A DNA stretch of 64,000 bases from Drosophila pseudoobscura (GCF_009870125.1 NC_046680.1:17813501-17877500), one strand, 5' to 3'; counted from the first letter of the stretch, positions 1 to 13,800 are shown. The notes: generated by a model not told the origin, from the sequence alone. A program made the numbers and translations.

Positions 1-3000
1 GTCTTGTGTAATGAGCCGCCGAACATGGACATGTTTGTGCGAAAGGCGTTCGAGGCCCGATTCGATGCACTCTGATTGGCTCCGCCCCCAGCGCCTCCAC
101 CTCCTCCAGTCATGTTGGGCATGTGTCCGATCTCTGTGAAGCGCTCGTGTGTGCGTATGGAAGAGTGGGAGTGGCCCAGCGAGTGGATCGGCGAGTGGCG
201 GTCCACCAGGCGATTCTTCGAGATGGACTTCCAGTAGCGTCTGAGGGAAGGTCATAGTTGAGTACTGACAAATGTCTTTGCTCCTCCGATCTCACCTGTA
301 GCCCAGGCCGGCAACCAGCGTGATGCTGAAGAGCAGGATCATCAGCAGAATGATGGCCGTGATCAGACCATGGTACTCTGCCGGTGTCATGCACACCGTC
401 TCCACGGGAGCCACAAGTTTGCGGGGATAGGACTCCTTCTCGATCTCCTCGCGCGTCTCAAAAACCTACAAACGATCATTTAGTAATCAGTCAATCAGGC
501 AATCGCTCCATCTCTCCAAATGCTCACTTCAATCATTTCCCGCACTTGCTCCGGTTCCTCATTCTCCTTGGACTTCTCTCCCGTCTGCGTCTCATTTAGC
601 TGGCTCTGCCCCAGTGTGGCGCTTACCGTGGTGCTGTTCACTATGATCACATCCTCCGAGCTGGCGGCATCCTCCAGCTGCTTGATTCCTTCCAGAGCCA
701 GGGCCTGAGCTCCGGACCCGTCTTCGGAGACAGGTTCGAGTTCGGCCATGTCGGTGATGTTCAGCGACCGTCTGCGGCGCCCAAACGAGGGCTCCTGTCG
801 ACCCGCTGGCCCTGGGCAGTATGCCGGCTGGCACCCCTCGCGACATGATCGGACTGTGGCCTCGAAGACCAAGAAGTTCGATTCGGGTATCTTGAACGCA
901 TTGAAACGAGCCTCCAGGGTGTCGCCATCGCGCAGTTTGTCCAGCTCCGGAAAGACGAAGGGATCCACCGGGCAGCTGAATTTTCAAAGGTTAGCAAAGA
1001 TTGAGCATAATGATGGGCTGACTTACCCAAAACGGTCTATAAGCTGAATGCTCCGACCCGAATAAGGGTCTCTGGCCACCACATTGGTAGCGAAAATGTC
1101 CGTAACATGATTGTATCCATCCTGGGCCTCCAGTCGGAACGTTAGGGGATCCCCCACGGCTATTGTGGTGGTTGGTCTGCCTTGGTACAGAATGCTGAGG
1201 CGAACCTTGGAGCTTAGCGTATTCTCGGCTGGAAGATACTCTATGGGAATAGGACTGCCGGATCTGCAAGCCCATAGGGATCGTACATATAAGAGACCAC
1301 GGGGCAATGCTATGATATTAGTCGAAATCGGCATTCCTTACCCTGCTCCAATGTAGCCGGAGCTCACAACGGCTTCACCGGGTCCTCTGAAGATGCAGGT
1401 GAGATTATAGCGTTTGTCGCGGCTCGTTTGAACATTGTCCGAGAACTGGACCACCACGATGTTAGTTAGAGTGTCGCCGTACTGCAAGACAAGATCAATG
1501 ATTGAAGGCCTGATGCTGAGCTCTGACCAGTGTTCGACTCACGCGTTGAGTGCCGCAATCGGGATAGCCTTGGGGGCCACTGATCCTCAGGACATTGACG
1601 GTGCCCCCGTTGCCACGGAAGAAGCAGCGATCGTAGAAGCCGTAGGTGTAGATGCGTCCCAAAAAGCCCTCTGGCGTACGGATAGTGAACTCCATGCCCT
1701 CCTCGTTGCAAGTCTGCGTCACTGCGGGGTGGAGGTGGGGTCATTCAATCATCTGTGAGCTCTTTATTCAATTAAATATTATACTCGTACCGTCCATGCA
1801 TTCGCCGTCGCTGCGTCCAATACTGCGCTCATAGAAATCATAGTTGGAAGCGTCGAAGGTGCCCGGATCGTGGATGTCCAGCTCCCGCGAGTCTCTGTCG
1901 CTCAGCTCGCAATTGGAGGACTCCCTATCGCGATCGCGATCCTCATAGCTGGAGGCGGCTGTGTCTCTGCAAATTGAATTCGCGTTCGCTTATTTGTAGT
2001 CGCTCTTGTATCGGTGTCATGTATCTCCCATCATTCCATCTCCAATCCCCCATCCTCCACACCTCCACACCCTAACACACACATACCTGTAGTTGAAGCT
2101 GCGGCACACAAAGTCGCGGCTCTCGATGCACTCGCGCTCGCACTGGATCAGGCTGGGCACGACTAGTGTGCGACGTACGAAGTGGCGGCGCATCTTGTGC
2201 CTGGCGGCTATCTGCTTAAAATTGTCGCTTTCCTCGCAGCGGGTGATCGGCGGCCGTGGCGGCCCCGCAGCAATGCCAACGCCCACACCACCCACATGAC
2301 CACCACTTCCCCCGTAAGCTGTGGGCGGATGGGACAGACCGATGCCGGGCAGCGGAATGGGACGATCATCGAGACCGTTGCCGATCCCACCTCCATATGG
2401 GCGATTAAAGGGAGTGTCATAGCGTCCGTAGGGACCACCCACAGGGGGTCGTCGACCCGGGGGACCATCGTACTCGCGATCATACGGCCCGTACCTATCC
2501 CCATAGCGCTCCTCATAGTCGTAGTCGTAGAAAGGGGGCGGGCGATCCAGTCCTAAATGAAGAGTCTGTGTCAGTGCTGATCTTTCCCGGGACGGCTTTG
2601 CCTTTCCACATGGGGGTGTTAATGGTGTTTGGGTTGGTAGTTGGTTAGTCCCGAGTACTTACCCGGGCGTCTGCCTAGATCGCTGGGTCCCAGACGATTG
2701 CCGTACTTGTAGATGTCCATGGGATAGCGATCGTTACCTACCGGGAATCGGTTCGGAGTCGAGGCGTATTTGCTGGCGCTGCCCGTGGGTGCAATGGGGG
2801 CCGGTGGATAGCGCTTTGCTGACTCCGGCTCCGGCCGCCTGGCGCTGTGCACAATATCATCGTATCGCCCTGGTGGTCCTCTCGAGTCCGGCACGTATGG
2901 ATATCTGGCCGGGTCCATGGAGGAGGGCCGATATCGTCTGTCCGGAAATATGCTGTCTGGGGCATCCCGCCCAGTGTAGCCACCGATTGGATCTCGCTCC

Positions 3001-6000
3001 CTGCTTGGTGGCGGGTAACGTGGGGGATAGCGACTGTCATATCTGTTGTCTCCATAGCGGCTCCCGCCATAGCCGTAGGGTCTGAAGGGAGCATCGTCAT
3101 CCGTAGGATAGGGCCTTGTGTGTGGCAAATCGCTGGGCAGAGTGTTGTCATTGATTCCCGGATACGGCAGCGGACGGAAGGGCAATCTATCTCGGTCCCT
3201 CTCTCTGTCCCTGTCCGGATAGCGTCGATCTCCATACCTATCTGCATAACGATCCGGAGGCGGATAACGATCAGCGAAACGATCTCGATCACGATCACGT
3301 TCCCGATCACCTGGATAACGCTCACGATCACGTTCCCGATCGCCTGGATAACGGTCTCGGTCGCGGTCTCGATCACGGTCTCGATCACCACTGGCACCCG
3401 TTGGGTACCGATCTGACGTGGGGTTAGTAAATTAGTTGTCAGTATGGCGAGGTGATCTCAATTCATTGTTTTAGGTGTCATTAATTGATTTTTAGGGTGC
3501 CATATGGTAAAGAGGGAGGTCACTTACCGTAATCGTCGGGATAGCGATCGTAGGGTCGGCCATATCCCATGCCATCGCCTCCACCGCTGGGATAGCGGGA
3601 GCCTCCCGCTTGGCCGTAGCGATCAGGGGGATAACGATCACGATCTCGATCACGATCACGATCACCGCCAACACCAACGCCAGCACCAGCACCTCCATAC
3701 GGATATCGATCTGCTGAAGAACGAGTTATAGAATATCATCTGGATAGAAGAGAAGAACTAGGTGGATATATGCATACCATATTCATTGGCTGCAAAGTCT
3801 GGATAGCGATCGTACGGGCGGCCATAGTCAATGCCCTCGCCCGCAGGCAGTCGGGAACCGCCTGCCCCAGTAACCGCTACGCCATGCGATCCGCCTCCAC
3901 CGGCAGTTGAACCAGCTGACCCATAGCGATCGTCGTGCTTATTAGGCTGTCTCCAGTTGCTGCCCGACTGATCTCCAGGTCGCTTGCCGTCGCCGCCGCT
4001 GCCACTGTGGCCAGCATCGCCATCGGCGCCGCCTCCGCCCACCACATTCACTGAAAGATAGACAGGAGAAGCCGCAGCAGAAGCAGCCGGAGCCAAAGAT
4101 TACTAGCCAGTCCATTAGCACCTCCTCGTAGCCACTTACGCATTAGATTCTCGTAGTAATCATAATCAGCATCGTATATAATGCGCATGCCGTCCTTTTG
4201 ATTGTACCGACTGAGGCGACAAGTACGAAAACGATCGCTATACACCGCAGACCTGCAATTTTGTGCAATCGGAGAGTGAGAGGAGCCAGGAAGCGGGACG
4301 GATACGCGGTACGTCGTTGGGTAGTAAGGCAGAAGACGGCAAAAGCAACAGTAAAACAAGTAAGACTCTAAGTAAGTGCTCTCTAGTCGAGTCTACTCTC
4401 CGACTATTGAATGCCCTGGCAGCTGTTTAGGTTCATTATACGAGTACCTGATGATAATATTGTGATACATGTATGGTGTATAAGAAATAGTGGCATAAAC
4501 TGATCTGATTTTATCAAATACAAGAGCTTTAAAAATGTGTGTCAATTGGATGGGTCTCAAGGTGTTCATACGGACGTACAGGACCATTGATCATAAGTTA
4601 GAATATCTGTAGTCTTTTGCCTGTTACATAGACCAACTCTAGTACCATATACCCGTCTGTTTGAAGAGTAGAGGGTACAGCAAGAAATACAACGGTTAAG
4701 GCCAAGACAACGGCATGAAACGCACCTGCATTGGAAGCTCGTCTGGCGAAGACACTCGTCCAGGCACTCGCTCAGAGAACGGCCGGTGATCTCCGAGTGA
4801 AACTCGCCGCCGAGACGCGAGTTGCGGTAACGCTGGAATGCTGTATCTGGCCGACGGCCGCTCGAGAAGAGGTGCGAGGTGACGGAGTTGTCTGGATAAT
4901 CATTGGCTCGTTCTGCAACGGGAATACAACATACAACATAACATAGCAACATAGAAAAGACATTGAAATGGAAGTGGAAATGGCACAGAAGAAGCAACCG
5001 TTGCGAGGCTCCACTATAATCTTGTTGTCGCCGTTGTCGTTGGCTCCAAGTGAGCCTCGGCTGGAGTGGGAGTAGAAGTAGAAGTGGTGTCTTTGCACGG
5101 GAGCCACTTACGATTATCTAGGCACACAAGATCATAGAAATGATGTGTTGGACTGGAGCTGATGCTAATGTCATCCTTCTGCGAGATGGAGTCCTCCTCG
5201 GAGAGAATGCACTGCTTGCTCTGATCGTCGAACTCCACGGAGCGGCAAAAGTATCTGCAATTGGTGTTATTAGCCAAATGACAATGGAATAGAGGCATTA
5301 GGCCAGATCATACTTCTCGGCACGCAGGCACATGGTCTGGCACTCCTCCAGCGTCATGTTGTTGAAGATGTCCACCTCGAAGGGGCCACCCAGTCGCTTG
5401 TTCTCCTCCTTAACGAACACGGCCAGGCCATCGCAGCGCCTCTCAGCTGTTCCATGGATGGGATTAGAGTGGATTAGACCTACATGAAGAAGCTGATCAG
5501 AGCGGATCTCACCATTCAGGCAGGTATTCTCCAGGTAGTCCGAGTTGGGATCATCTTCCATCAGCTCGGGATGGGTGCGTCGGGTGAATCGGCTGAGCGT
5601 GCAGGAGCGCATGGTAGAGTCAAAGTTCGCCGAGCGGCAGACAAACGAAAACTCGTTGAGGCACTTGTCCTCGCAGTCGGACCGATTGGCGGCCGTGATC
5701 TCCTTGATGTCGCTTATCGGAAGCTTTAGCTTCTTCCTCGGATGCCGCTCGAACACGTACCTCCTACTGGGACACTCCCGCTCCGGTCGACTGGCTGCAG
5801 TAGAACGGGGAACATTAGGTCACTTCCAGTCAAATCCATAACCAAAACCATTCGGCTTTGGCCACTCACATGTCAGACAGATCTCGTTGAAGTGGACGCT
5901 GTTGGGCACCAGCATCAGGCTGCCAATGCCCTCGGGACCCGCCTGCTCCGAGGTGAGATAGCACAGCGACTCCTCGTACTCGGAGTTGCCGCCAAAGGAG

Positions 6001-6349
6001 GTGATACGACTGCCCGGCTGGAAGTCGAAGCTGGTGCAGGTCCGCACCATATTGTTCGTGCCCGTTCGGTCGCGCAGGCACAGATCCTGGCACTTCTCCA
6101 GTACCCGGAAGGGGGGAGCTGTGTCTCGCACCACATCGTCATCGTAACCCTGGAGCTGCTGGTTGGGCAGGCGCTCGTAGAGCACGCGCCCCAGGCCATT
6201 CTTGCAGGTGGTTTGGCCTAGCCAGGAGAGAGCATCTTAGACCAAGCCCCACGATCAGTCTCGCTGTTTCACTCACCTTGGATTGCTGTCAGGCTGAGGC
6301 TGACCAGAAGGGTCGTCAGTAGCGTGTCGAGTCCCAGTTTGGGTCTCAT
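1..6349 (-). CDS. nompA: NompA: PAN- and ZP-domain apical extracellular matrix protein (3' end beyond window)
   Basis: No-mechanoreceptor-potential A links sensory dendrites to cuticle in chordotonal and bristle organs (known for the family). I see 18 exons on the minus strand, with the last open through base 1. Exons (5' to 3'): 6277-6349, 5870-6217, 5513-5794, 5314-5446, 5112-5254, 4726-4912, 4140-4252, 3778-4050, 3528-3713, 2663-3412, 2087-2552, 1791-1966, 1543-1721, 1342-1481, 1027-1263, 528-975, 296-465, <1-240. The ATG at 6349 opens a signal peptide (MRPKLGLDTLLTTLLVSLSL). Cys-rich PAN modules lie in exons 2, 3, 4-5, 6-7 and 11. Exons 8-11 hold a Gly-rich and then Arg/Asp/Tyr/Pro-rich linker. 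The ZP domain starts at CMDVTQTCNEEG (exons 12-13) and is followed by a GRRRRS furin-type site, a TM helix (GLITAIILLMILLFSITLVAG) near 310-390 and a His/Ser/Gly-rich cytoplasmic tail. The identity rests on domain order and the Or47b/sha neighbours. Confidence 0.88.
3240..3412 (-). repeat. Coding minisatellite in nompA exon 10 (Arg/Asp-rich)
   Basis: Imperfect tandem units built from cgatcacg- and ctggataacg-type words repeat through this stretch. Translated on the minus strand they give runs of Asp-Arg and Glu-Arg with recurrent RYPGDR blocks. A related short run occurs at 3630-3665 in the preceding exon. The units keep the reading frame, so copy number can change without breaking the gene. 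Confidence 0.8.
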
Positions 6350-8802
6350 TCTATAATCGTTTCGATTACGGTCTCTGCTCTGTGGGGGTTTCCTAGCTGG
6401 ATCGCGGCATTATTGGCCTCGATCTGTGGGGTCTCGTTTCTGCTGCGTGTTTTCCACCTACAGTTTTCAACAGAACTCGTGGTTAGTCGCGCTGCTTTAT
6501 CCGACATGATCTAATTAGTTCATTGGCTGACAAAATGACACGAAATATGCGACCTCAATAAGCAGAATTTCACTCCGAACCCCCCAGAAAAGTGGTGTTG
6601 GGGGAAAAATGGGAAAATCACAGAGTTAAAAAAGTTTCTGCTGCTGCTGCTGGCATTATGTGCACAATGCGTAACGTGAATTTGGATCATTAAACTAAAA
6701 TCTAACCATGCTACGTGTCGCTCGACTCATACTCATATCGATCCACAACTCCGGATGTCGCTTCCGGCTTATTGTCCACGCTTCTATTTATGCTCTACCC
6801 AGAACACAAAGGCGCGGTGTGGGGTACTCTTTTTTTTGTGGAAAAGTGTTAGCTATTGACCTCAGAGCGGTGGCTGTACTCTTACTTGAAAAGACTCGAA
6901 TTTACACTGAATACTTTCCAACTTTGGTGAAATTCATCGCAAAAGAGAGTATCTCATGTGAAGGATCTACGGAAGGCTGAAGTGATGGGTATTCTGTGGC
7001 ATACGATGGAAAGGACACAGCACTTGCCGCTATCCTTTGATAAACATATTTTAAGGATCATTTCAACACAAACATCGATTCATAATCCAATCAGAAATTG
7101 CTTATTATTCGAACTTTCTTTTGGACACTATTTGGGGATCACACACATCCTTTATAATTTGTTCTCTAAAGTCCTTGCCACGTGGATCACCTTAGAAATT
7201 CAATTTAAAAATACTTTCGTTCGCGTAAGTCCTTAGATCTCAATATCCTTATTGAAGTTTCCTTCGTTCTCATTAAATCAAGCACATAACTAATCAAGTA
7301 AAACAATCTACAGCTTAAATTGTACTTATGTAGATATATACCCTTTAAAGCCGCAAGGATAATATTGAAAATAAAGCAATTTGATGGAGCTCTGAACCGA
7401 ATGCTACTGGCGGGTAATGATTATTTTAATTTTGGGGACCAGACCCGACCGATCGTTAGAATATGGCGCGACAAACTGAATTCAGAAATTGAACTCCGCA
7501 TTGGTCTGCACTGGGATCGGTGGTTGGACCATTACGATTACCATTACCATTACCATTGCCAGAGCTGGCCCATTGCGATTACCATTAGCGGGGGCCGCAG
7601 TCGTGGCAACAACTCCATGGCAACAATGGGCAGAAAGGGGAATTAATTAGATGTGGAGACGACAACAAAGAGCGGATTGGACAATGTTCTAAATGCTCCC
7701 ATACATGCATACATACACACATACGTGGGGATTGCCATTCAAATGTTAATCAGTGCGGCGAACAGACGAGACCAGACCGGACCAGACCGGGGTTGACAAA
7801 AGCCACCCAACCTCTCCCCAACTCCATATTCCCGACCATCGCAGCCGAATTGGGTGTGTTGGGTGTGTTGGAGCCCCGTGCTGGTTTGAGGGGGCGCTCA
7901 GCCTCTCCGTTCTGGCCGAATGACACTTTGGCTGGTGAACGTTTCATGGACATGGGCGACTTTCCCAGCTCTGAAGGGCATGCAACAGCAGCGTCTGCTC
8001 TGATCTGCACTGCTATGCTCTGCCTCTGGCTCTGGCTCTGCCCCTGCCACATGTCCAGCTAAACGATCGCCGCTCTTCATTGTACCGCGTTGGGTCAGAT
8101 CATGACAATGCGTGTCACGTTTGAATAAGTTCGAGGCTGGCTGCAGCTAACAGCCAGAGACACTCAGCATCTCCTCCTCCTCAACAGGTGCACCTGTCGC
8201 CGCTGGGTGTGCGTGGGCCGCCCCCATTGTTGCGACGCTGAGTGTCATTGGGCGCGGCAGCGGCCAAACGAGCCATGCAAATGCAAATGTCACTCCGCTG
8301 CCCCAACTTTTGTTTTCACAAACCACTTGCACATATGGTCATCGTCTGCATGGAGCCAGAATAGCACTGGCTCTCCCTACGTACCATGGTACTGCAGGAT
8401 ACAGGATGCATTGGAGGTGCAGTGAGAGTAATTTGTACTCTAGGCCGACGCTCAAGACCCAAGGCCCACGCTTGTGGGGACACTTCCTCCTGCTTTGAGC
8501 AGCTCGCACTGCATCGATCGATTGCCATACCTGTCACGGCTATGCCGCGATTAAATTGTAATGCGATGGACCTTCTGGTTAGTCTCTGTGAGTGTTTGGA
8601 TCGTTCAATGAACCCAGCTCGAAATTCGCGTGACTGCTCGGGTGCCCCATTAGATCATCAGCATCATTAAGAACAATGAATAATATCATATAAATTCATG
8701 TTAAATTCAGCTCCGCTTCTGTTTATTCACAATTTTTGAAGCGTATAGCTAAACATTATCATCCAAAATTATAGACAAACCGAACACCATCTAACCGTAG
8801 AA
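6350..8802. other. Non-coding interval between nompA and Or47b
   Basis: No open frame here shows codon structure, a family motif or splice logic. The region holds simple sequence, for example a ttaccattaccat run near 7538-7560. It presumably contains nompA upstream regulatory DNA. Promoter elements for nompA were not resolved. Confidence 0.6.
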
Positions 8803-8850
8803 GAGTTCAATCAACTTGAGTCATAAAATCCCTGCGAATTCGCCCTGTGA
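8803..8850 (+). repeat. Direct repeat, copy 1, 3' of Or47b
   Basis: Bases 8803-8824 match 10834-10855 exactly over 22 bp (begins gagttcaatcaac). The next ~25 bp are still recognisably similar (CCTG, ATTC words in register). The two copies bracket the Or47b gene about 2.03 kb apart, in the same orientation. Confidence 0.75.
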
Positions 8851-9027
8851 CACACAATCTACCAGGAGTCAAGTCAAGGAAGGGAAACCTGCAAATTTCT
8901 AATTAGTCCCTAGAGAGACAACTATCAGCACATTTATTTATTACTTTCGGGTGAAGAGGGTGCACGAACTACTCATGCAAATTCCAATTATGGAGGGGCA
9001 ACAGGTTATAATTTTTCCAAACATCCA

Positions 9028-10559
9028 CTACATGGACTCCCGCAGTAAGGCCAGTAGTCTATAGCACTGCTTGAGCACCTGGAAAGGGGGAAAGGTAATG
9101 CCTACTAGTATTGGGTGTAGCTGGAGAATACCCTTACAATCATGTAGGTGCCCAGAGATAAGGGCTTAAAAGGTCTGGCCACGTAGAATAATGGTTTTTG
9201 GGCGCGTAGCATGATGAAGGCGATGTCGCGCTGAATGGACACGGACTTGGTGTGCCAGTCTGAGATTTCGAACGCTGCCTGGCCGACCTCCCCGGACTGA
9301 AAAATAAAGTGAGAATCAAGGCAAGTCAAGAGGAGGGTACTCCAAAGACATACCAGATAGAGGACGAGGTTTCCGGCCACGCACCAAGCGGACAACTGGA
9401 CGAATCCAACCATAACAAAGAGCACGAATTTCGCGGCCATCTTGGGATCGTCTGCAGCGGCTACCATGGTCTCGAAGGTGGAGATCGATATCATGGCGAA
9501 ACTGGCTATCATCTGGGCAATGAAGGTGACGTAGAAAGCACGATTGCTCTTGTCCACCAGTCTGTTAGTGGAGACGCACTGCATTAGCAGAAGACCCGCA
9601 TCTGCCCTGCACTCACCTGATAATATGCTGGTGGTAGCGAACCACCCGACAGAACTCCACATGGAACTGGTTATCGCTAACGGACCCCAGATCCCCCAGC
9701 TTTCGGAGCTCAATGCTGAGGAGTTTGAGATTGAGGGCCGTCTGGAGAATCGTGCTGATGCCCAGGAGATCCACAAACAGAATGGTTGACAAGTTGTGGA
9801 GCGAATTGACGCTCAGCCACCCAAAGGCAATCCGGTAAGTCCACGGATGGAGGTCCTGCCGATGCCAGCCGAAGGGCAGGAGCGAATGATACGGCAGTCG
9901 GCCCTCGCCCAACAGCGGCTGTAACAAAATGGCCAGGCCAAAGGCGTTCACTAGTGAGAAGATCCCGATGCCAAAGTACGCCTCTCCCATGTAGCAGTAA
10001 CGCTGCCACATCAAAATTTCCTCATCATCATGAATCGGCCTGACCACTTCGTCGTAGTAGGCCATATCCCTTATGACCTCGTCGATCTCAGTGGCCCGCG
10101 CATGCATGCAGTATGACTTGGTGCTGATCAGACCAAGCTGAAAGGTACGAGTATTGAGATTGAGGGAGTTTCTGCATGAAAGTCGTGGCCTACCCCAATG
10201 AGCCACACAAAGTCGTCACCCATGTCGATGATACTTGAGGACTCGTGCACGCCACAGACCATTGAAATGAACATCAGAGTCTGGTTGAATAGGAGGATCC
10301 AGTTGATCCGTCGGTACACAGGTTTCGAGGACATCTTCTTGTTGGGGTAGTGACACAGCGCGCTGCAAGAATAGTTCAGATTACAATCTAAGGTGGATGG
10401 TGGATGGTGCTGGCTGCTGGCATACACCAGGGCGGCGCGTTGGGTGTGCATGAGGAGACGAGGGATTCGGCCTGGGGTCTGCTGGCGCTGCACAGACCGG
10501 AACTCTCCCCAGAAGTCGCGAAGCAGGCGAAGATATGATGTGTAGTCAGGCTCTGCCAT
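9028..10559 (-). CDS. Or47b: Odorant receptor Or47b
   Basis: Seven-TM insect odorant receptor, expected to work as an ion channel with Orco. Or47b neurons in D. melanogaster sense fatty-acid pheromones (family knowledge). Six exons agree in phase: 10426-10559, 10194-10362, 9617-10137, 9354-9561, 9138-9296, 9028-9078. The total is 413 aa, close to the melanogaster length. Recognisable blocks are CHYPNKK, IDMGDDFVWLIG, QPLLGEGRLPYHS, GISTILQTALNLKLL, FCRVVRYHQHII, SISTFETMVAAADDPKMAAKF and the C-terminal signature IQRDIAFIMLRAQKPL. The last tiny exon encodes VLKQCYRLLALLRESM and ends with TAG at 9028-9030. The start at 10559 gives MAEPDYTSYLRLLRDF, parallel to the melanogaster N-terminus. No disruption seen. 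The similarity is by memory, not by search. Confidence 0.93.
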
Positions 10560-10600
10560 CGGAGGTGGTTGGACTGTGCTCCTGGCGGCTGGTCAGGTCC

Positions 10601-10609
10601 TTTTTATAC
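10601..10609 (-). promoter_or_regulatory. TATA box of Or47b
   Basis: On the minus strand this reads GTATAAAAA, about 42 bp upstream of the Or47b ATG. It would allow only a very short 5' UTR. Confidence 0.55.
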
Positions 10610-10833
10610 GGCTCACAGAACGGGTCTAATTATAATGTTAATATGGAAACATTTTGTGAGCAACGCCCACAATGTAAATAAACAGAACATCTGCAGAAAA
10701 TCGCACTGCCATTGTGGATTGGTATACGATGGGCCCACATTCATGGCAAAAAGTTCTGCTACAACGGAGAGCTCTGCATCGCAGAGCAGAAATGATCTTC
10801 TAAACAAATAAAAGGTGGCGAAAGCTTAGACTT

Positions 10834-10880
10834 GAGTTCAATCAACTTGAGTCATTAACTTCCTGTGGATTCACACTTCC
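10834..10880 (+). repeat. Direct repeat, copy 2, 5' of Or47b
   Basis: Partner of 8803-8850: 22 identical bases at the left end, then a diverged tail. It lies about 275 bp upstream of the receptor ATG. Confidence 0.75.
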
Positions 10881-13800
10881 AGTGGACAGATTTGCATAAA
10901 TGTACCGTGGATGATTTATGACTCAATCAGGAAAGACACCAACATCCCGCAGGCGGCCAGGAGACATCCATAACGAGAATTGAACACACAACATAAATCC
11001 AGTTCCACATGTCCGCGGCCTCGGTCTTTATTCAAATTTCTCCAGCACACTTTTCGTCCCAGTCGCAGTCGCAGTCGCAGTCGCAGTCCCCGTGATCATT
11101 TAGTGGGATGCAATGATTGGTACTGGTTCTGGCAACGGGCTGGCAGTGCGGGGAACCGGGGCAGGGGCAGGGGCAGGCAGGCCACTCGGGTGTCGTGTTT
11201 TGTACGGACAACTTAACATCCGTTTTAAACGGTATTTCCACTGCTGTCTGGCGCTCCTCAGCTGCATTTAGCAAGGCCATTGGATTCAATCTAGGATTAC
11301 CCATGACGAACCAACTGATTGTGGGCTATTGACTTCCAGTCCGAGTCCGAGTCCGAGTCCGAGCACCATTCCCATTCCCAGTCCAGTCTTGGCACAAGCC
11401 TTGGCTAATAGGTGTGTTCGTAATAAAGTGTTTTTTATTGCAACCACCAGCATTGGCCGCTGGCTTGACCATATAATCGGCCCATAATGGCAGAGCCATT
11501 ATAACAAATTGATATCAATTTAACAACAATATATGCACAAGTTGCGTCGATGACTCGCCATTGAACTCTGTGCGGGATTCAAGTGCTGGGAGCGATTGCA
11601 CCACTTGCACATGCACATGCACATGCACACACGGAGGCACGTCCACACAGCCGGTTGAATTCTGATGGGGCAGCAACGGCAACAGAGCAGTAACAGTATA
11701 GACCAGTTCCGAGTTGGCAAAGCGCCGTTTGATGCTCTAATTTATACAGCATACTGATGAGTTGACCGCCGTTCTGGAATTGTTCTCCTACGGGTTTGGA
11801 TTCGGGTTCGGGTTCGGTTCAGTTTCGGTTTGCTGTGCTATGCTTTGGTCACGAAAAAAGTGGCTCCAACATGGAGCACACCTGACCAGAGGCACACAGC
11901 CACACAGCCGCACAGAAACCTGCACACAAATGGAAATATTTGTAGCGGTTAGCGTTTAATTGAAATGCATTTGGCTTGTTTGCTGTCAATCAGGGGCTGA
12001 GATGGATGGTAGGCCATGGAGCGGAATTGTTCCCGAAGATCGTTCCCGAAGAAGGAAGCCCAAAGGGTAATAAAGCCATCGTTCAGGTGGCACGCAACAC
12101 CCCATTGCGCTGTCATACGCCACTTTGCCGAACCATCTATGTAGTAGCTATGCCAGAGATCCACTGTCCACTCCATACGCCAGGGGGTGCCTCGATAATG
12201 ATTCTATCCAAATCATAAGGAAATATTTATGCAATGTTCACAGATCACGAAGGCTTAAGCAGTTTCATGGGAGCCACGAAACATTTACAGCCAAGCCGAC
12301 TCCTTATCAAAGTCCAGAGACCCAGCCTCTGGGTCTAGTCGAATGCCTAATGTCAAGGAGAACCACAGCGGAGGTACTTGCATCTTCCATTAACCGTTAT
12401 GGACTCGTAGCCAATGTAGACCGGGCATTCGATGAGCAGATTTTCATGTTCATTGCAGAAGCAATTGGTACGAGTACTCGTACTCGTACTCGTACTCGTA
12501 GTAAGTGCCCGATGACCGCAGACATGGAGAAAAGAAGAACACATTTCTCAATCGTTATTTATGAATACAATTGCAAGTTTTTTCCTCAGCCCGAGCGAGT
12601 GGTGTGAGTACCGACCCGCTTGGAGCGTATCAATAACTAGCCAGATTACAATATACTACTCGTATAGCAGCGGACAGTTGCACAGTCCTGCTGCACATCC
12701 CAGACTTGAACTGGTTTCCCGGCTGTCCGCGGCAGCAGGCAGATCAGACGATGCGCCGCAGCCCCAGGCCGGGCAGCGACGTGTGCCCAAAGTTTGCATA
12801 AGTTGAGGCTGGCTGGACCTCGACATGGACATGGACGTGGACATGGACGTGGACCTGAACCTGACTTTGTTTTACAGTTAAAGATTTATGGATGATGTAT
12901 GGGTAAATGGCAACGAGATACGCGGGTAATTGTGTGTGGGTAACGCATTGCTAACTGGTCCACCAAATTTATTCCAGTCAGACAGATAAACGGAGCACAG
13001 ACGATCCAGATCCAGATCCAGATGCAGATCCAGGTCCAGGGGCATTCAGGGGCAGCAACACAAGTATCAGAGTCGATTTCAGATTCAAAGATTCCGATTG
13101 AAATCGTAACGGTTACGAGAACACAAAAAACTAATTCGAACATCGAGAGTGGAGTCATAAAATGCAGATAGGCCAAGGCATCGAGCCTCGTCATAAAAGT
13201 GCAGAGCAGAAAAACAAAAGAAACAGAAACAGAAACAGAAAATCGAAGGCCCATTTTTCCAGAACTGTATATGGATCGAGATAATGTGAAGTAAATACCA
13301 ATCGGGGCGGGGGGTAGATATCATTAGATGGAGATCTACAAAACTCAAACTTTCTAAATGACGGGCGGCACCGGGGCAACTGCAACGGCAGCAAAAAACC
13401 AAAACTGTAAATGCAGCTAAAGCAAATAGTTGTTGGATGCATTCGCAGCGGCGTCGCCAACTAAAGTATAATTATTGCCTAGACGAGATGGGAATGGAGA
13501 CGGAGACAGAGACAGAGACAGAGACTGCCCCAGACGCAGACGCAGATGCAGAGGCAAACGGGGCTGATACTGGCGCTGGTGCTGAAGCGGATCGGATCAG
13601 ACTCTGTGGGGCAGAGAGGCGGCGGCACGTACGCAGCGGCACAAGGAGATGCCAATATTTCTCTATATATTTCTATAGTTATTTGTTTTGTGTGCTTCCC
13701 CATCCAGTGGCTCTAACTGTCTTTAATTGAAACCAGTTTGCTGTAATTGTTTTTTTGGCATCGCCGGGTAAGAGTTGGCCCCGCTGCCTTATATGTTATA

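Noticed and set aside
6708-7646. Three plus-strand open frames of 90-108 codons between nompA and Or47b
   Set aside because: No conserved motif, signal peptide or codon pattern; one is driven by a ttaccattaccat simple repeat.
11053-13526. Regularly spaced repeats that could suggest an array such as CRISPR
   Set aside because: They are plain hexamer microsatellites without unique spacers, in a eukaryotic genome.
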